Assembly (NCBI RefSeq): GCF_014694375.1
Contig: NZ_JAAUWW010000005.1
Coordinates: 124,001-188,000 of the forward strand
Length of the DNA stretch: 64,000 nt
Direction: 5' to 3'
Source of the DNA: Vibrio sp. S17_S38
Lineage (GTDB): Bacteria; Pseudomonadota; Gammaproteobacteria; Enterobacterales; Vibrionaceae
The position numbers and the translations under genes were made by a program. A model generated the notes under the pieces. The model searched no databases. It saw only the letters and a program-made list of their open reading frames with translations, and was not told the DNA's origin. Positions 49,722-60,600 of the stretch are shown one piece after another. Each line of letters opens with the position of its first letter. Position 1 is the first letter of the stretch.

Positions 49722-50150
49722 ATGAAAACTTTCGTTGCTAAACCAGAAACTGTAAAACGCGACTGGTATGTTGTAGACGCTGAAGGTAAAACTCTTGGCC
49801 GTCTAGCAAGTGAAATTGCATCTCGCCTACGTGGCAAACATAAAGCTGAGTACACTCCTCACGTTGATACTGGTGATTACATCATCGTTGTAAATGCTGA
49901 GAAAGTAGCTGTTACAGGTAACAAGGCGAAGGGTAAAATTTATTACCGTCACACTGAGTTCCCTGGTGGTCTAAAATCAATCTCTTTTGAAAAACTGATT
50001 GATCACAAACCAGAAATGGTTATGGAACTAGCTGTTAAAGGTATGCTACCACGTGGTCCTCTTGGCCGTGCTATGTACCGTAAGCTAAAAGTTTACGCTG
50101 GCGCTGAGCACAACCATGCTGCTCAACAACCACAAGTACTAGACATCTAA
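49722..50150 (+). CDS. rplM: 50S ribosomal protein L13
   Basis: Early-assembling large-subunit protein. The 142 residues match E. coli L13. Motifs [19 protein letters not shown] and [18 protein letters not shown] are diagnostic. It forms an operon with rpsI, 15 bases downstream. Codon use is strongly biased, as expected for a highly expressed gene. Confidence 0.98.
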   Translation: MKTFVAKPETVKRDWYVVDAEGKTLGRLASEIASRLRGKHKAEYTPHVDTGDYIIVVNAEKVAVTGNKAKGKIYYRHTEFPGGLKSISFEKLIDHKPEMVMELAVKGMLPRGPLGRAMYRKLKVYAGAEHNHAAQQPQVLDI

Positions 50151-50165
50151 TCGAGGATTATCGAA

Positions 50166-50558
50166 ATGGCAGAGAATCAATACTACGGCACTGGCCGTCG
50201 CAAAAGCTCAGCTGCTCGTGTTTTCATTAAACCAGGCAGCGGCAACATCGTAATCAACAAACGTGATCTAGACACCTACTTTGGTCGTCCAACTTCACGT
50301 ATGGTTGTTAAACAACCACTTGAACTTGTTGATATGGTAGAGAAAATGGATCTATACATCACTGTTAAAGGTGGTGGTATTTCAGGTCAAGCTGGTGCGA
50401 TCCGTCACGGTATCACACGTGCTCTTATGGAATACGATGAAACTCTACGTCCTGCTCTACGCGCAGCTGGCTACGTTACTCGCGACGCACGTTGCGTTGA
50501 GCGTAAGAAAGTTGGTCTACGTAAAGCACGTAAAAAACCACAATTCTCTAAGCGTTAA
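50166..50558 (+). CDS. rpsI: 30S ribosomal protein S9
   Basis: Small-subunit protein whose C-terminal tail reaches the P-site tRNA. The 130 residues contain [30 protein letters not shown] and the C-terminal KKPQFSKR ending. Second gene of rplM-rpsI, followed by a UUCG-loop terminator. Confidence 0.98.
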   Translation: MAENQYYGTGRRKSSAARVFIKPGSGNIVINKRDLDTYFGRPTSRMVVKQPLELVDMVEKMDLYITVKGGGISGQAGAIRHGITRALMEYDETLRPALRAAGYVTRDARCVERKKVGLRKARKKPQFSKR

Positions 50559-50624
50559 TTTTTTCTGCAGAGTTTTCTCTGTATGGAAAATCAGCGTCAC
50601 CAGTTTTCTGGTGTGTGGTTTCAA

Positions 50625-50650
50625 AAGCTCGACTTCGGTCGGGCTTTTTT
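50625..50650 (+). terminator. rpsI terminator with UUCG tetraloop
   Basis: Stem AAGCTCGAC/GTCGGGCTT (one G-T pair) closed by TTCG, followed by T4 beyond the stem. Confidence 0.92.
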
Positions 50651-50934
50651 GTTATTTATTATTTCATATTATTTTTTTCTTATTTATTACTTTCCTCCTT
50701 CCTCTTATTTTTGAACCAACCTTTATATTGCTTTTGTGAGTTAACAAACAAATATACCTCTAAAATGTTACGAAAAGTGGCTTGGCCTTGTCTCTATGAG
50801 GGCTTTTCTTTATGATTTAGCCAGATAGTGCATGCATTAACGTATACAACATTATAAGCGTGTGTTTTAAAGCCAAGATCAGGGAATTCTTTTGTGTTTA
50901 TTAAGTTAATACAGTCTGAGTGGGAGAATGTTGG
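50651..50934 (+). other. rpsI-petA intergenic region
   Basis: About 280 AT-rich bases that must hold the petABC promoter. A possible -10 TATAAG is at 50853-50858 without a good -35. No gene was seen. Confidence 0.4.
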
Positions 50935-51543
50935 ATGAGCAATGTGCCTATTAATCATGGCCGCCGACGCTTTTTGACTGCGACAACTGCGGTTGTTGGC
51001 GGAATAGGAGCGGTAGCAGTCGCTGTGCCTTTTATAAAGTCTTGGAATCCAAGTGAAAGGGCTAAAGCGGCCGGTGCTCCTGTTGAAGTCGATATTGGGA
51101 AGCTAGAAGAGGGGCAACTCGTTCGGGTTGAATGGCGAGGAAAACCGGTTTGGGTTGTCCGTCGTTCTAAGTCTACATTGGCAGAGCTAAATTCTCTTAG
51201 TGACAAACTTCGGGATCCAACTTCAGAACAAGAGCAACAACCTGAGTATGCTCATAATACGTATCGTTCTATAAAGCCTGAGTACTTTGTTGCGGTCGGT
51301 ATTTGTACGCATCTTGGGTGTTCACCAACGTATTTACCAGACACTTTTAGCGAGCAAGTTCAAGGAGTCTCTTCTGGGTTCTTTTGTCCATGTCACGGTT
51401 CTAAATTTGATTTAGCCGGGCGTGTATTTCAAGGTGTTCCAGCGCCATTAAATTTGGTTGTACCAGAACATGGATATCTTACTGATACTCGTATTATTAT
51501 TGGTCAATCTGTTGAAAATGGAAACCAGGAAGGAGAAGCCTAA
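50935..51543 (+). CDS. petA: ubiquinol-cytochrome c reductase iron-sulfur subunit (Rieske protein)
   Basis: Rieske [2Fe-2S] subunit of the cytochrome bc1 complex. The 202-residue protein has a twin-arginine signal/anchor (RRRFLT near 10-15, hydrophobic 16-34) and cluster-binding motifs CTHLGC (124-129) and CPCHGS (151-156). I chose ATG 50935, with GGGAG eight bases ahead. It overlaps petB by one base, making a petABC operon. Confidence 0.96.
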   Translation: MSNVPINHGRRRFLTATTAVVGGIGAVAVAVPFIKSWNPSERAKAAGAPVEVDIGKLEEGQLVRVEWRGKPVWVVRRSKSTLAELNSLSDKLRDPTSEQEQQPEYAHNTYRSIKPEYFVAVGICTHLGCSPTYLPDTFSEQVQGVSSGFFCPCHGSKFDLAGRVFQGVPAPLNLVVPEHGYLTDTRIIIGQSVENGNQEGEA

Positions 51544-52811
51544 TGCAAGCCTTATTGGATTGGGTAGAGAAGCGCCTACCCGTTATGGATGCTTATAAAA
51601 AGCATTTATCTGAATACCCGATGCCTAAAAATTTCAACTTTTGGTATATTTTTGGCTCTTTGGCTATGTTGGTTTTGGTTAATCAGATCCTAACTGGGAT
51701 TTGGCTTACGATGAACTATGTACCTTCTGGTGAGGGAGCATTTGCATCGGTTGAATACATCATGCGTGACGTACAATATGGCTGGCTATTACGTTATATG
51801 CATTCTACTGGAGCGTCTGCATTTTTTGTCGTCGTTTACTTACATATGTTCCGCGGTCTAATTTATGGTTCTTATCAAAAGCCACGTGAGCTATTGTGGA
51901 TCTTTGGTATGCTCATTTTCTTAGTTCTTATGGCGGAAGCCTTTATGGGATATTTGCTGCCTTGGGGACAAATGTCTTATTGGGGGGCGCAGGTTATTAT
52001 TTCACTATTCGGTGCTATTCCTGTTATTGGTGACGATCTTACCCTATGGATCCGTGGTGATTACGTTATCTCGGGAGCCACATTAAACCGCTTTTTTGCT
52101 CTACATGTTATTGCATTACCAATTGTATTACTGCTATTGGTAGTACTGCACGTTTTAGCGTTACATGAGGTGGGTTCAAATAACCCAGATGGTATTGATA
52201 CTAAAATACCAAAAGCGCCAGATGATAAAGGCGATCATACTACTCAGTTCAAATTCCATAAACAATATACCTCTAAGTACAATATTAAAGATTCTATTCC
52301 ATTTCATCCGTATGGCACGGTGAAAGATATGGTTGGTATTGCAGGCTTTTTAATCTTCTTTAGTTATGTATTGTTCTTTAATCCAGAAATGGGAGGGTAT
52401 TTCCTTGAACCGCCTAATTTTGAAGCGGCTAACCCTCTGAAAACGCCTGAGCATATTGCTCCTGTTTGGTACTTTACTCCGTTTTACGCTATTTTACGTG
52501 CGGTGCCGGATAAGCTATTAGGAGTCGCAGCAATGGGGGCTTCTATTGTGTTCTTATTCTTACTGCCGTGGTTTGATCGCTGTAAAGTGCGTTCATATCG
52601 TTATCGTAGCAAATGGCATTTAATCAATATTATTCAATTTGTAATAAGCTTTATTGCTCTTGGCATTTTGGGAACCTTACCTGCAACTCCGCTGTATACA
52701 TTGTTAGCGCAGATCTTCAGTTTAGGGTATTTCATGTTCTTTATTTTGTTGTATTTTTATAGCAAAAATGAAGCAACCAAACCATTGCCAGAGAGGGTAA
52801 CATTCAAATGA
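51543..52811 (+). CDS. petB: ubiquinol-cytochrome c reductase cytochrome b subunit
   Basis: Di-heme membrane core of the bc1 complex. The 422-residue protein has about eight membrane helices plus a C-terminal extension. Heme-ligand histidines lie in the RYMHSTGASAFFVVVYLHMFRG and FALHVIALP regions, and PEHIAPVWYFTPFYAILRA contains the family's PEW-loop equivalent (here PVWY). Overlaps petC by four bases (ATGA). Confidence 0.96.
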   Translation: MQALLDWVEKRLPVMDAYKKHLSEYPMPKNFNFWYIFGSLAMLVLVNQILTGIWLTMNYVPSGEGAFASVEYIMRDVQYGWLLRYMHSTGASAFFVVVYLHMFRGLIYGSYQKPRELLWIFGMLIFLVLMAEAFMGYLLPWGQMSYWGAQVIISLFGAIPVIGDDLTLWIRGDYVISGATLNRFFALHVIALPIVLLLLVVLHVLALHEVGSNNPDGIDTKIPKAPDDKGDHTTQFKFHKQYTSKYNIKDSIPFHPYGTVKDMVGIAGFLIFFSYVLFFNPEMGGYFLEPPNFEAANPLKTPEHIAPVWYFTPFYAILRAVPDKLLGVAAMGASIVFLFLLPWFDRCKVRSYRYRSKWHLINIIQFVISFIALGILGTLPATPLYTLLAQIFSLGYFMFFILLYFYSKNEATKPLPERVTFK

Positions 52812-53566
52812 AAAAGTCGATTATAGGGCTTTTAGCTATGGTTTTCTCATTATCTGCGATGCTGCCAGTTTCGGTAATGGCTGCAGGTGGTAATGTTCAT
52901 CTTGATAAAGCTAATAATGATTTAACTGATCAAGCGTCATTACAGCGAGGGGCTAAAACCTTTATGAGCTATTGCTCTGGCTGCCACTCGACACAATATC
53001 AGCGTTATCAACGTGTAGCGACTGACTTGGGGATTCCCGATGATTTAATGAAAGAAAACCTTATATTAGATCCCAATGCAAAAATTGGTGATCTGATGAC
53101 GAATTCAATTCCTGAGAAGGATGCAGCAAAATGGTTTGGTGCACCACCACCTGACTTGACTCTCGTTGCTCGAGTTCGTGGCGTTGATTGGTTATATACT
53201 TATTTACGTTCATTTTATGCAGATCCTACCCGCCCATTTGGTGTAAATAACATCATTTTCCCAAGTGTCGGTATGCCACATGTATTAGAAGGTTTACAAG
53301 GAATACCTGAGCCAGTCTATACGACTCAAACGGTTGACGGTAAAGAGCATAAAACCGTGACTTCAACCCGTGTGGATAAAATGGGCGAGCTAACGACTCA
53401 AGAGTATGACCAAACGGTACGTGATTTAGTTAACTTTTTAGAGTATTCAGGCGATCCAGTTAAATTAGAGCGTCATGCTCTTGGCTGGTGGGTGATGGCA
53501 TTTTTAGTTCTGTTCACTATTATTGTTGTATTGCTGAAAAAAGAGTACTGGCGTGATGTGCATTAA
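52808..53566 (+). CDS. petC: ubiquinol-cytochrome c reductase cytochrome c1 subunit
   Basis: Cytochrome c1 of the bc1 complex. The 252-residue precursor has a signal peptide (about 1-26, ending VMAAG), the heme c site CSGCH (56-60), a C-terminal membrane anchor (about 225-243, WWVMAFLVLFTIIVVLL) and the ending KKEYWRDVH. Final gene of petABC, followed by a terminator. Confidence 0.96.
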   Translation: MKKSIIGLLAMVFSLSAMLPVSVMAAGGNVHLDKANNDLTDQASLQRGAKTFMSYCSGCHSTQYQRYQRVATDLGIPDDLMKENLILDPNAKIGDLMTNSIPEKDAAKWFGAPPPDLTLVARVRGVDWLYTYLRSFYADPTRPFGVNNIIFPSVGMPHVLEGLQGIPEPVYTTQTVDGKEHKTVTSTRVDKMGELTTQEYDQTVRDLVNFLEYSGDPVKLERHALGWWVMAFLVLFTIIVVLLKKEYWRDVH

Positions 53567-53644
53567 TAGCTCAATCCTGGTCAGATAATAATAGTTAGCC
53601 TGAATACCGACAATTGTGCTAAAATCGGTTGCTAATTTTTGTGA

Positions 53645-53680
53645 AATGGAGGCGATTGGCCTCCATTATTTTTTATTTTA
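53645..53680 (+). terminator. petABC terminator
   Basis: Perfect 9-bp stem AATGGAGGC/GCCTCCATT, loop GATTG, followed by a T-rich run. Confidence 0.88.
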
Positions 53681-53701
53681 TGTATGCTGGAGGGCTTATC
53701 A

Positions 53702-54337
53702 ATGGCTGTAGCTGCCAATAAACGTTCTGTGATGACTCTATTTTCAAGTGCTTCAGATATGTATAGCCATCAGGTACGTATTGTATTAGCTGAAAAAGGC
53801 GTTAGCGTCGAAGTTGAATTAGTTGAAGAAGATAATCTTCCTGCTGAATTGATCGAACTTAATCCTTATAAGTCAGTACCAACCTTGGTCGATCGTGAGC
53901 TTGCACTTTATAACTCAAAAATCATCATGGAATATCTTGATGAGCGTTTTCCTCATCCGCCTTTGATGCCAGTTTATCCTGTGGCTCGTGGTAATAGCCG
54001 TTTGATGATGTATCGTATTGAGCGTAACTGGTATTCTCAAGTAGAAAAAATCATTAACGGTAGCCCTGCTCAAGCTGAAGCTGCTCGTAACAAATTACGT
54101 AATGATTTACTTACTCTTGGTCCTGTATTTGCTGAATACGAATACTTTATGAGCGAAGAGTTTAGCTTGATTGATTGTTATTTAGCACCGTTATTATGGC
54201 GTTTACCTGTATTTGGTATTGAGCTGTCAGGTCCTGGTTCAAAAGAGCTTAAAATTTATATGAGTCGTGTTTTTGAACGTGATTCATTCCTTGCTTCTTT
54301 AACTGAAGCAGAACGAGAAATGCGATTGGTTCGATAG
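53702..54337 (+). CDS. sspA: stringent starvation protein A
   Basis: Glutathione S-transferase-fold protein that binds RNA polymerase and alters transcription in starvation and acid stress. The 211 residues match E. coli SspA closely: MAVAANKRSVMTLFS at the start, PHPPLMPVYPVARG and YLAPLLWRLP in the middle, and FERDSFLASLTEAEREMRL near the end. I chose ATG 53702, with GGAGGG upstream. sspB follows two bases after the stop. Confidence 0.97.
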   Translation: MAVAANKRSVMTLFSSASDMYSHQVRIVLAEKGVSVEVELVEEDNLPAELIELNPYKSVPTLVDRELALYNSKIIMEYLDERFPHPPLMPVYPVARGNSRLMMYRIERNWYSQVEKIINGSPAQAEAARNKLRNDLLTLGPVFAEYEYFMSEEFSLIDCYLAPLLWRLPVFGIELSGPGSKELKIYMSRVFERDSFLASLTEAEREMRLVR

Positions 54338-54339
54338 TC

Positions 54340-54834
54340 ATGGATATGGATAAAATGACGCCAAGACGCCCATATTTAGTTCGCGCTTTTTATGAATGGC
54401 TGGCTGATAACGAACTCACTCCTCATTTAGTTGTTGATGCAACTATGGCTGGAGTTCGTGTACCTTTAGAGTTTGTGCAAGATGGCCAAATTATTTTAAA
54501 TGTTGCTCCTAGGGCGATTGGAAATTTAGAAATGAGCAATGATGCAATTACATTCAATGCTCGTTTTAGTGGTCGACCTCACTCTGTGATTGTTCCTATG
54601 TATTCTGTCCAAGCTATTTATGCCCGTGAAAATGGTGCTGGGACTATGTTTGAGCCAGAAGATGCTTATAGCATTGAATTGGAGAAAGCAGAATCCGCGG
54701 AAGAAGAACAATCTATGTTAAGCAGTGTTGATGTGGATATTGAGGATGAGTCAATTGCCCCTCCTCAAGCTGAAGCAAATCAAGATGCTCAGACTAAGCC
54801 TAAAGGTCGTCCAAGTTTGACGATTGTGAAATAA
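54340..54834 (+). CDS. sspB: ClpXP protease specificity factor SspB
   Basis: Adaptor that brings ssrA-tagged proteins to ClpXP. The 164-residue protein has the tag-binding fold (TPRRPYLVRAFYEWL, LTPHLVVDA, AIYARENGAGTMFEPE), an acidic flexible linker (about 120-150) and the ClpX-binding tail RPSLTIVK. It is co-transcribed with sspA. Confidence 0.96.
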   Translation: MDMDKMTPRRPYLVRAFYEWLADNELTPHLVVDATMAGVRVPLEFVQDGQIILNVAPRAIGNLEMSNDAITFNARFSGRPHSVIVPMYSVQAIYARENGAGTMFEPEDAYSIELEKAESAEEEQSMLSSVDVDIEDESIAPPQAEANQDAQTKPKGRPSLTIVK

Positions 54835-54869
54835 GCATTTTCACAAAGTTGTAAGCTAAAATGAAATAC

Positions 54870-54911
54870 AAAAAAGAGCATAAATATCTGCAAAGATTTT
54901 ATGCTTTTTTT
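54870..54911 (+). terminator. sspAB terminator
   Basis: Stem GCATAAA/TTTATGC with a 12-base loop, preceded by an A-rich run and followed by T7. Confidence 0.82.
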
Positions 54912-55034
54912 ATATCTGTTGGTGGGAGTTAGTCACGAAATTCTGATTATTTTCGGCTATTTTAATGATTTACTTTCAGAGTTAACTCCCTAGATTTTAA
55001 CACTCGACATTCTTTTTTCGATTGATATACTCAT

Positions 55035-55058
55035 AGGTGTTTAGACGTCTAGATTGCT
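55035..55058 (+). promoter_or_regulatory. MetJ operator upstream of metA
   Basis: Three tandem 8-base met boxes: AGGTGTTT, AGACGTCT (perfect consensus) and AGATTGCT, ending 15 bases before the metA start. MetJ with S-adenosylmethionine should repress here. Confidence 0.85.
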
Positions 55059-55073
55059 TATGGAGAGTGTGCA

Positions 55074-56015
55074 ATGCCAATCAAGATCCCCGATCAATTA
55101 CCGGCTTCCGATATATTACGTCAGGAACGGATATTTATAATGTCAGAAACCCGAGCGACGACGCAGATGATTCGTCCGCTCAAAGTATTGATCCTGAATT
55201 TAATGCCGAAGAAAATTGAAACCGAAACTCAATTTCTTCGTTTGCTTTCAAATAGTCCATTACAGGTGGATATTGAGCTACTGCGTATCGATGATCGTCC
55301 GAGTAAAAATACCCCCGAAGAGCATCTCGATAACTTTTATCGTCAGTTTGATATGGTCAAGAATCGAAACTTTGATGGCTTAATTATTACTGGTGCGCCA
55401 TTAGGTTTAGTTCAATTTGAAGATGTAGCGTACTGGGAGCATTTACAAACTGTAATGGAGTGGGCTAATAACCATGTAACTTCCAGTTTATATGTCTGCT
55501 GGGCTGCTCAAGCTGGATTAAAGCTTAGATATAATCTTCCTAAACGAACACGTAAAGAAAAACTCTCAGGAGTATATCAACATGATGTGATTAATGAGTT
55601 TGATCCCATTGTAAGAGGGTTTGATGATTCATTTCTTGCTCCGCATTCACGCTATGCCGACTTTTCCCCGGAATATTTAACTCAGCATACCGATTTAGAT
55701 CTACTTGCCACTTCTTCTGATGCTGGTGTGTATCTCGCGTCTACTAAAGATAAGCGCCATGTGTTTGTCACAGGCCATCCTGAATATGATGCGCATACTT
55801 TACATAATGAATACATCCGCGATCTAGCAGAAGGAATGGATCCGACGATTCCTTTGAATTATTACCCTAATGATAATCCAGACAATAAACCTATTGCGAG
55901 TTGGCGTAGTCATGGTCATCTGCTTTTTGCAAATTGGTTAAATTATTGTGTGTACCAGCAAACACCATATGATTTGGACCATTTTTCTATAGATAACTTT
56001 ACTCGAGATAATTAA
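55074..56015 (+). CDS. metA: homoserine O-succinyltransferase
   Basis: First committed enzyme of methionine synthesis, acylating homoserine. The 313-residue protein contains [11 protein letters not shown] at the start, the active-site Cys142 in [10 protein letters not shown], and the His/Glu residues in [15 protein letters not shown]. coli MetA is close in length (309). Whether succinyl- or acetyl-CoA is used cannot be settled from motifs alone, although enteric and vibrio enzymes use succinyl-CoA. GGAGAG precedes the ATG. Confidence 0.95.
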   Translation: MPIKIPDQLPASDILRQERIFIMSETRATTQMIRPLKVLILNLMPKKIETETQFLRLLSNSPLQVDIELLRIDDRPSKNTPEEHLDNFYRQFDMVKNRNFDGLIITGAPLGLVQFEDVAYWEHLQTVMEWANNHVTSSLYVCWAAQAGLKLRYNLPKRTRKEKLSGVYQHDVINEFDPIVRGFDDSFLAPHSRYADFSPEYLTQHTDLDLLATSSDAGVYLASTKDKRHVFVTGHPEYDAHTLHNEYIRDLAEGMDPTIPLNYYPNDNPDNKPIASWRSHGHLLFANWLNYCVYQQTPYDLDHFSIDNFTRDN

Positions 56016-56031
56016 TCCTATTTCACCCATC

Positions 56032-56059
56032 AAAAAAGCAGCCTTTAAGCTGCTTTTTT
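56032..56059. terminator. bidirectional terminator between metA and the antiporter gene
   Basis: Stem AAAAAAGCAGC/GCTGCTTTTTT, loop CTTTAA, serving both convergent genes. Confidence 0.9.
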
Positions 56060-56083
56060 AATGTTTAACACTTTTAGATTCGG

Positions 56084-57409
56084 CTAGTCTTGCTTAGATT
56101 CACCGGTTGTTTTTGCTTCAGCTGAAGGTTCATCCATTTTCTTTTGAGCAATTTTTGCTTTGTTAATCATAGGGATGATTGTAGAGCCTTGAACCAGAAT
56201 AGAGAATAATACTACTGCGTAAGTCATTACCATGATGATTTCTTTTACATCAATATGAAGAGGAGATACAAAGTACTTATCATGAGGTATCGATAGGGCC
56301 ATCGCTAGAGCAAGACCACCACGCAAACCACCCCATGTCAAAATTCGTACTGACCATGGGTTATAGGTACGGAAGCGTTTAAAACCTTGATAAGGAACCC
56401 AAACACTAAGAAATCGAGCAAATAATACCAATGGGATAGCAATACCCATCATGATCAGATCTTGTATGTGGAATTCAAATAATAGTAATGACATACCGAT
56501 CAATAAGAACAATATGCCATTGAAGAATTCATCAACTAGTTCCCAGAAGTGATCCATATGTTCGGTGCTTTCTTTTGAAAATCCGACATAGCGAGTCCAG
56601 TTCCCAATCATAATACTTGCTACGACCATCGCTAGAGGGCCTGAAACATCAAGTACTTCTGCAAAGGCATAACCTGCGGTTGGAATACAGATAGTTAAAA
56701 GGAGTTCCATTGAGTGGTCATTGGTTGAGCTTATTAAGTAATGAAATACAAGACCAAGCACTAAACCATAAGCGATACCACCAACGGCTTCTTGTAAGAA
56801 TAGGCTGATGACACCACCCGTCGTTGGCTCTTGCCCACTAAAAGCAACGGTAAAAATGGTCACAAAAATAACCAAACCAAAGCCATCGTTAAATAGTGAT
56901 TCGCCTTCAATTTGAGTAGAAATTCGTTGAGGAGCTTGAAGTTTTTTTACGATTGCCAATACCGCAATTGGATCGGTTGGTGAAATAAGGGCACCAAACA
57001 ATAGGCAAAAAATCAAATTGAGGTCGAGATGAATCAGTTGGCATATTCCGTATAGTGAAAAGCCAATAAAAAAAGTGGAGAATAATGTTGAGCCTAGGGC
57101 TAAAACGGTAATTTCCCATTTTTGGTCTGAGAAATGAGGAAGCTTAATGCCTAATCCACCAGCAAAAAGTAAGAATCCTAAGATCCCTTGAAGTAAAAAG
57201 TCTTCAAAGTTTATTTGTGCCATCGTGTGAGAGGCAATGTCGACTAGGTTAAACCACCCCATATGACCCGCGATCAAAATGAATAATGACAACAGCATTG
57301 AACCTGCGGTGATCGCAATAGTCGTTTGCATACGACCGAACTTGCTGTTTATTAAAGCAATAATCATCGCGGCAAAGGATAGAAAACAAAGTGTATTGTA
57401 AACGGACAT
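56084..57409 (-). CDS. sodium:proton antiporter, CPA1 family
   Basis: A 441-residue inner-membrane protein with about 12 hydrophobic segments and a hydrophilic C-terminal tail. CPA1/NhaP-type motifs include FCLLFGALISPTDPIAVLAI, EGESLFNDGFGLVIF and the conserved arginine segment LTWGGLRGGLALAMALS. I chose the ATG at 57407-57409 (MSVYNTLCFLSF), with AAGG about eight bases ahead; an upstream in-frame ATG adds 30 charged residues with no membrane character. The exact ion specificity is unknown. Confidence 0.88.
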   Translation of the reverse strand: MSVYNTLCFLSFAAMIIALINSKFGRMQTTIAITAGSMLLSLFILIAGHMGWFNLVDIASHTMAQINFEDFLLQGILGFLLFAGGLGIKLPHFSDQKWEITVLALGSTLFSTFFIGFSLYGICQLIHLDLNLIFCLLFGALISPTDPIAVLAIVKKLQAPQRISTQIEGESLFNDGFGLVIFVTIFTVAFSGQEPTTGGVISLFLQEAVGGIAYGLVLGLVFHYLISSTNDHSMELLLTICIPTAGYAFAEVLDVSGPLAMVVASIMIGNWTRYVGFSKESTEHMDHFWELVDEFFNGILFLLIGMSLLLFEFHIQDLIMMGIAIPLVLFARFLSVWVPYQGFKRFRTYNPWSVRILTWGGLRGGLALAMALSIPHDKYFVSPLHIDVKEIIMVMTYAVVLFSILVQGSTIIPMINKAKIAQKKMDEPSAEAKTTGESKQD

Positions 57410-57556
57410 GGACCAACCTTGGCTAAGTGTAACAAATTGTATTTGTGTGATTTTCCTGTGCTTTATGATAAAGGTCAATTTATTTTTGTCCATCAACATT
57501 AGCTAATAATAAGGAAGAACATTTAATCAGCATATTTGATGAAATAAACTTATTTT

Positions 57557-57572
57557 AGACGTCTAGATTTCT
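57557..57572 (+). promoter_or_regulatory. MetJ operator upstream of metH
   Basis: Two tandem met boxes, AGACGTCT (perfect) and AGATTTCT, 45 bases before the metH start. The same perfect box occurs upstream of metA. Confidence 0.82.
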
Positions 57573-57616
57573 ATGGTAGGATAAACCAACATGACATGGA
57601 AAGAGGTTGTACTGGG

Positions 57617-60600
57617 ATGGGAAACACTTTAAATCAGCGTATTGGCACCAAAGCGTCGTTACAAAAACTATTAACCCAACGCATCTTATTAATAGATGGT
57701 GGTATGGGGACCATGATCCAATCACATAAATTAGAAGAAGCCGATTATCGCGGTAAGCGTTTTATTGATTGGCATAGTGATTTAAAAGGTAATAATGATT
57801 TATTGGTGTTAACTCAGCCTCAACTTATTAAACAAATCCATTGTGATTATTTGTCGGCAGGCGCGGATATTCTAGAAACTAATACTTTCAACTCCACCAC
57901 CATTGCCATGGCCGATTACGACATGGAAAGTTTAAGCGCCGAAATTAATTTTGCTGCGGCTAAACTTGCACGAGAAGCGGCTGATGAATGGACCGCTAAA
58001 ACACCGGATAAGCCTCGTTTTGTTGCTGGTGTATTAGGGCCAACTAACCGTACTTGTTCTATTTCCCCTGATGTAAATGATCCTGGCTTTCGTAACGTCA
58101 GCTTTGATGAGTTAGTTGAAGCCTATTCGGAATCAACCAAAGCGATGATTGAAGGTGGCGCGGATCTCATCATGATCGAAACTATTTTTGATACCTTGAA
58201 TGCCAAGGCGTGCGCTTTCGCGGTTTCTTCCGTTTTTGATGAGCTCGGCTTTAAATTACCGGTGATGATTTCTGGCACTATTACTGACGCTTCTGGTCGG
58301 ACGCTTTCCGGGCAAACTACCGAAGCTTTCTATAATGCCATGCGCCATATTGAACCAATCTCATTTGGCTTGAACTGTGCACTTGGACCTGATGAACTTC
58401 GTCAATATGTGGCGGAACTGTCACGAATTTCTGAAACATTTATTTCTGCTCACCCTAATGCAGGCTTACCTAATGCATTTGGTGAGTACGATTTAGAGCC
58501 TCGTGAAATGGCGCGTCATATTCAAGAATGGGCTGAAAGTGGTTTCCTCAACTTAGTCGGTGGGTGTTGTGGAACTACGCCTGAGCACATTCGCCAGATG
58601 GCGCGTGTGGTTGAAGGCGTGAAACCTCGTTCGCTTCCTGACATTCCTAAAGCGTGTCGTTTATCAGGTTTAGAGCCGGTTACGATTGATAAAGACTCAT
58701 TATTTGTCAACGTAGGTGAACGGACCAATGTGACGGGATCTGCAAAATTTAAGCGTCTTATTGTTGATGAACAATACGATGAAGCGCTAGATGTAGCCCG
58801 TGAACAAGTGGCTAATGGTGCTCAGATTATCGATATTAATATGGATGAAGGTATGTTGGATGCCGAAGCCTGTATGGAGCGATTTTTAAAGTTATGTGCA
58901 TCAGAGCCTGAAATTTCGAAAGTGCCTATCATGGTCGATTCTTCAAAATGGGAAGTGATTGAAGCCGGTCTAAAATGCATTCAAGGCAAAGGTATTGTTA
59001 ACTCTATTTCGATGAAAGAAGGCGTGGATAAATTTATCGAACAAGCCAAGCTGATTCGTCGTTATGGCGCTGCAGTGATAGTGATGGCTTTTGATGAGCA
59101 AGGCCAAGCCGATACCCGAGAGCGTAAAGTTGAGATCTGTACCAAAGCGTACCGTATTTTAGTTGATGAAGTAGGATTCCCTGCAGAAGATGTTATTTTC
59201 GATCCGAATATCTTCGCGATAGCTACGGGAATTGATGAACATAACAATTACGCAGTTGATTTTATTGAAGCGGTTGGTGAAATTAAATCCACGCTACCTT
59301 ATGCCATGATCTCTGGCGGTGTATCCAACGTTTCCTTCTCATTTCGGGGTAATAATTATGTACGTGAAGCGATCCATGCTGTGTTTTTATATCACTGCTT
59401 TAAGCGTGGTATGGACATGGGGATCGTCAATGCTGGCCAATTGGAAATTTACGATAATATCCCAGAAAAATTGCGTGAAGCGGTTGAAGATGTAGTACTA
59501 AACCGCCATTCCGATGCAACTGAAAATCTGCTTGAATTAGCCGAGGAATATCGTTCAAACGGTGTAGGGAAAGTTGAAGATCCAAATGCATTAATTTGGC
59601 GCACATGGGAAGTTGAAAAACGCATTGAACACTCTTTGGTGAAAGGTATTACCGAATTTATTATTGCCGATACCGAGGAAGCCCGTTTAAAACTGGATAA
59701 ACCGATTGATGTGATTGAAGGTCCGTTAATGGATGGCATGAACGTGGTGGGAGATTTATTTGGTGAAGGTAAGATGTTCCTGCCGCAAGTGGTGAAATCT
59801 GCGCGAGTGATGAAACAAGCCGTTGCTTATCTTGAACCCTTTATTAATGCTTTGAAAGATGAAGGTCAAAGGTCCAATGGTAAGATTTTACTGGCGACCG
59901 TGAAAGGTGACGTACATGATATTGGTAAGAATATTGTGGGCGTGGTGCTGCAATGTAATAACTACGAGATTATTGATCTTGGGGTTATGGTGCCGTGTGA
60001 AACGATCTTTAAAGTCGCTCGTGAAGAAAACGTCGATATTATTGGTCTATCTGGGCTTATCACACCCTCGTTAGATGAAATGGTGTATGTCGCAAAAGAA
60101 ATGGAACGTCAAGGCTTTGATATTCCATTACTCATCGGTGGCGCAACCACCTCGAAAGCGCATACAGCGGTCAAAATTGAACAAAATTATAATCAACCAG
60201 TGGTGTATGTGAATAATGCCTCGCGTGCGGTTGGTGTATGTTCGGCTTTGTTATCCGATAGTTTACGTCCTGCATTTATAGAAAAACTGAATCTGGATTA
60301 TGATCGTACTCGTGATCAACATGCACGTAAACGTCCTAAAACTAAGCCTATTACGTTAGAAGCGGCTCGTGCGAATAAAGTTGATATTGATTGGCAAGCC
60401 TATACTCCTCCTGCTCCAATAAAAGCTGGAGTTCATGTATTTGAGCATATTGATGTCTCAATGCTGCGTAACTATATTGATTGGACACCTTTCTTCCTTA
60501 CTTGGGGCTTAATGGGAAAATATCCCGCTATTTTTGAACATGAAGAAGTTGGCGAAGAGGCAAAACGTATTTTTGATGATGCAATTGGCTTGCTTGAAAA

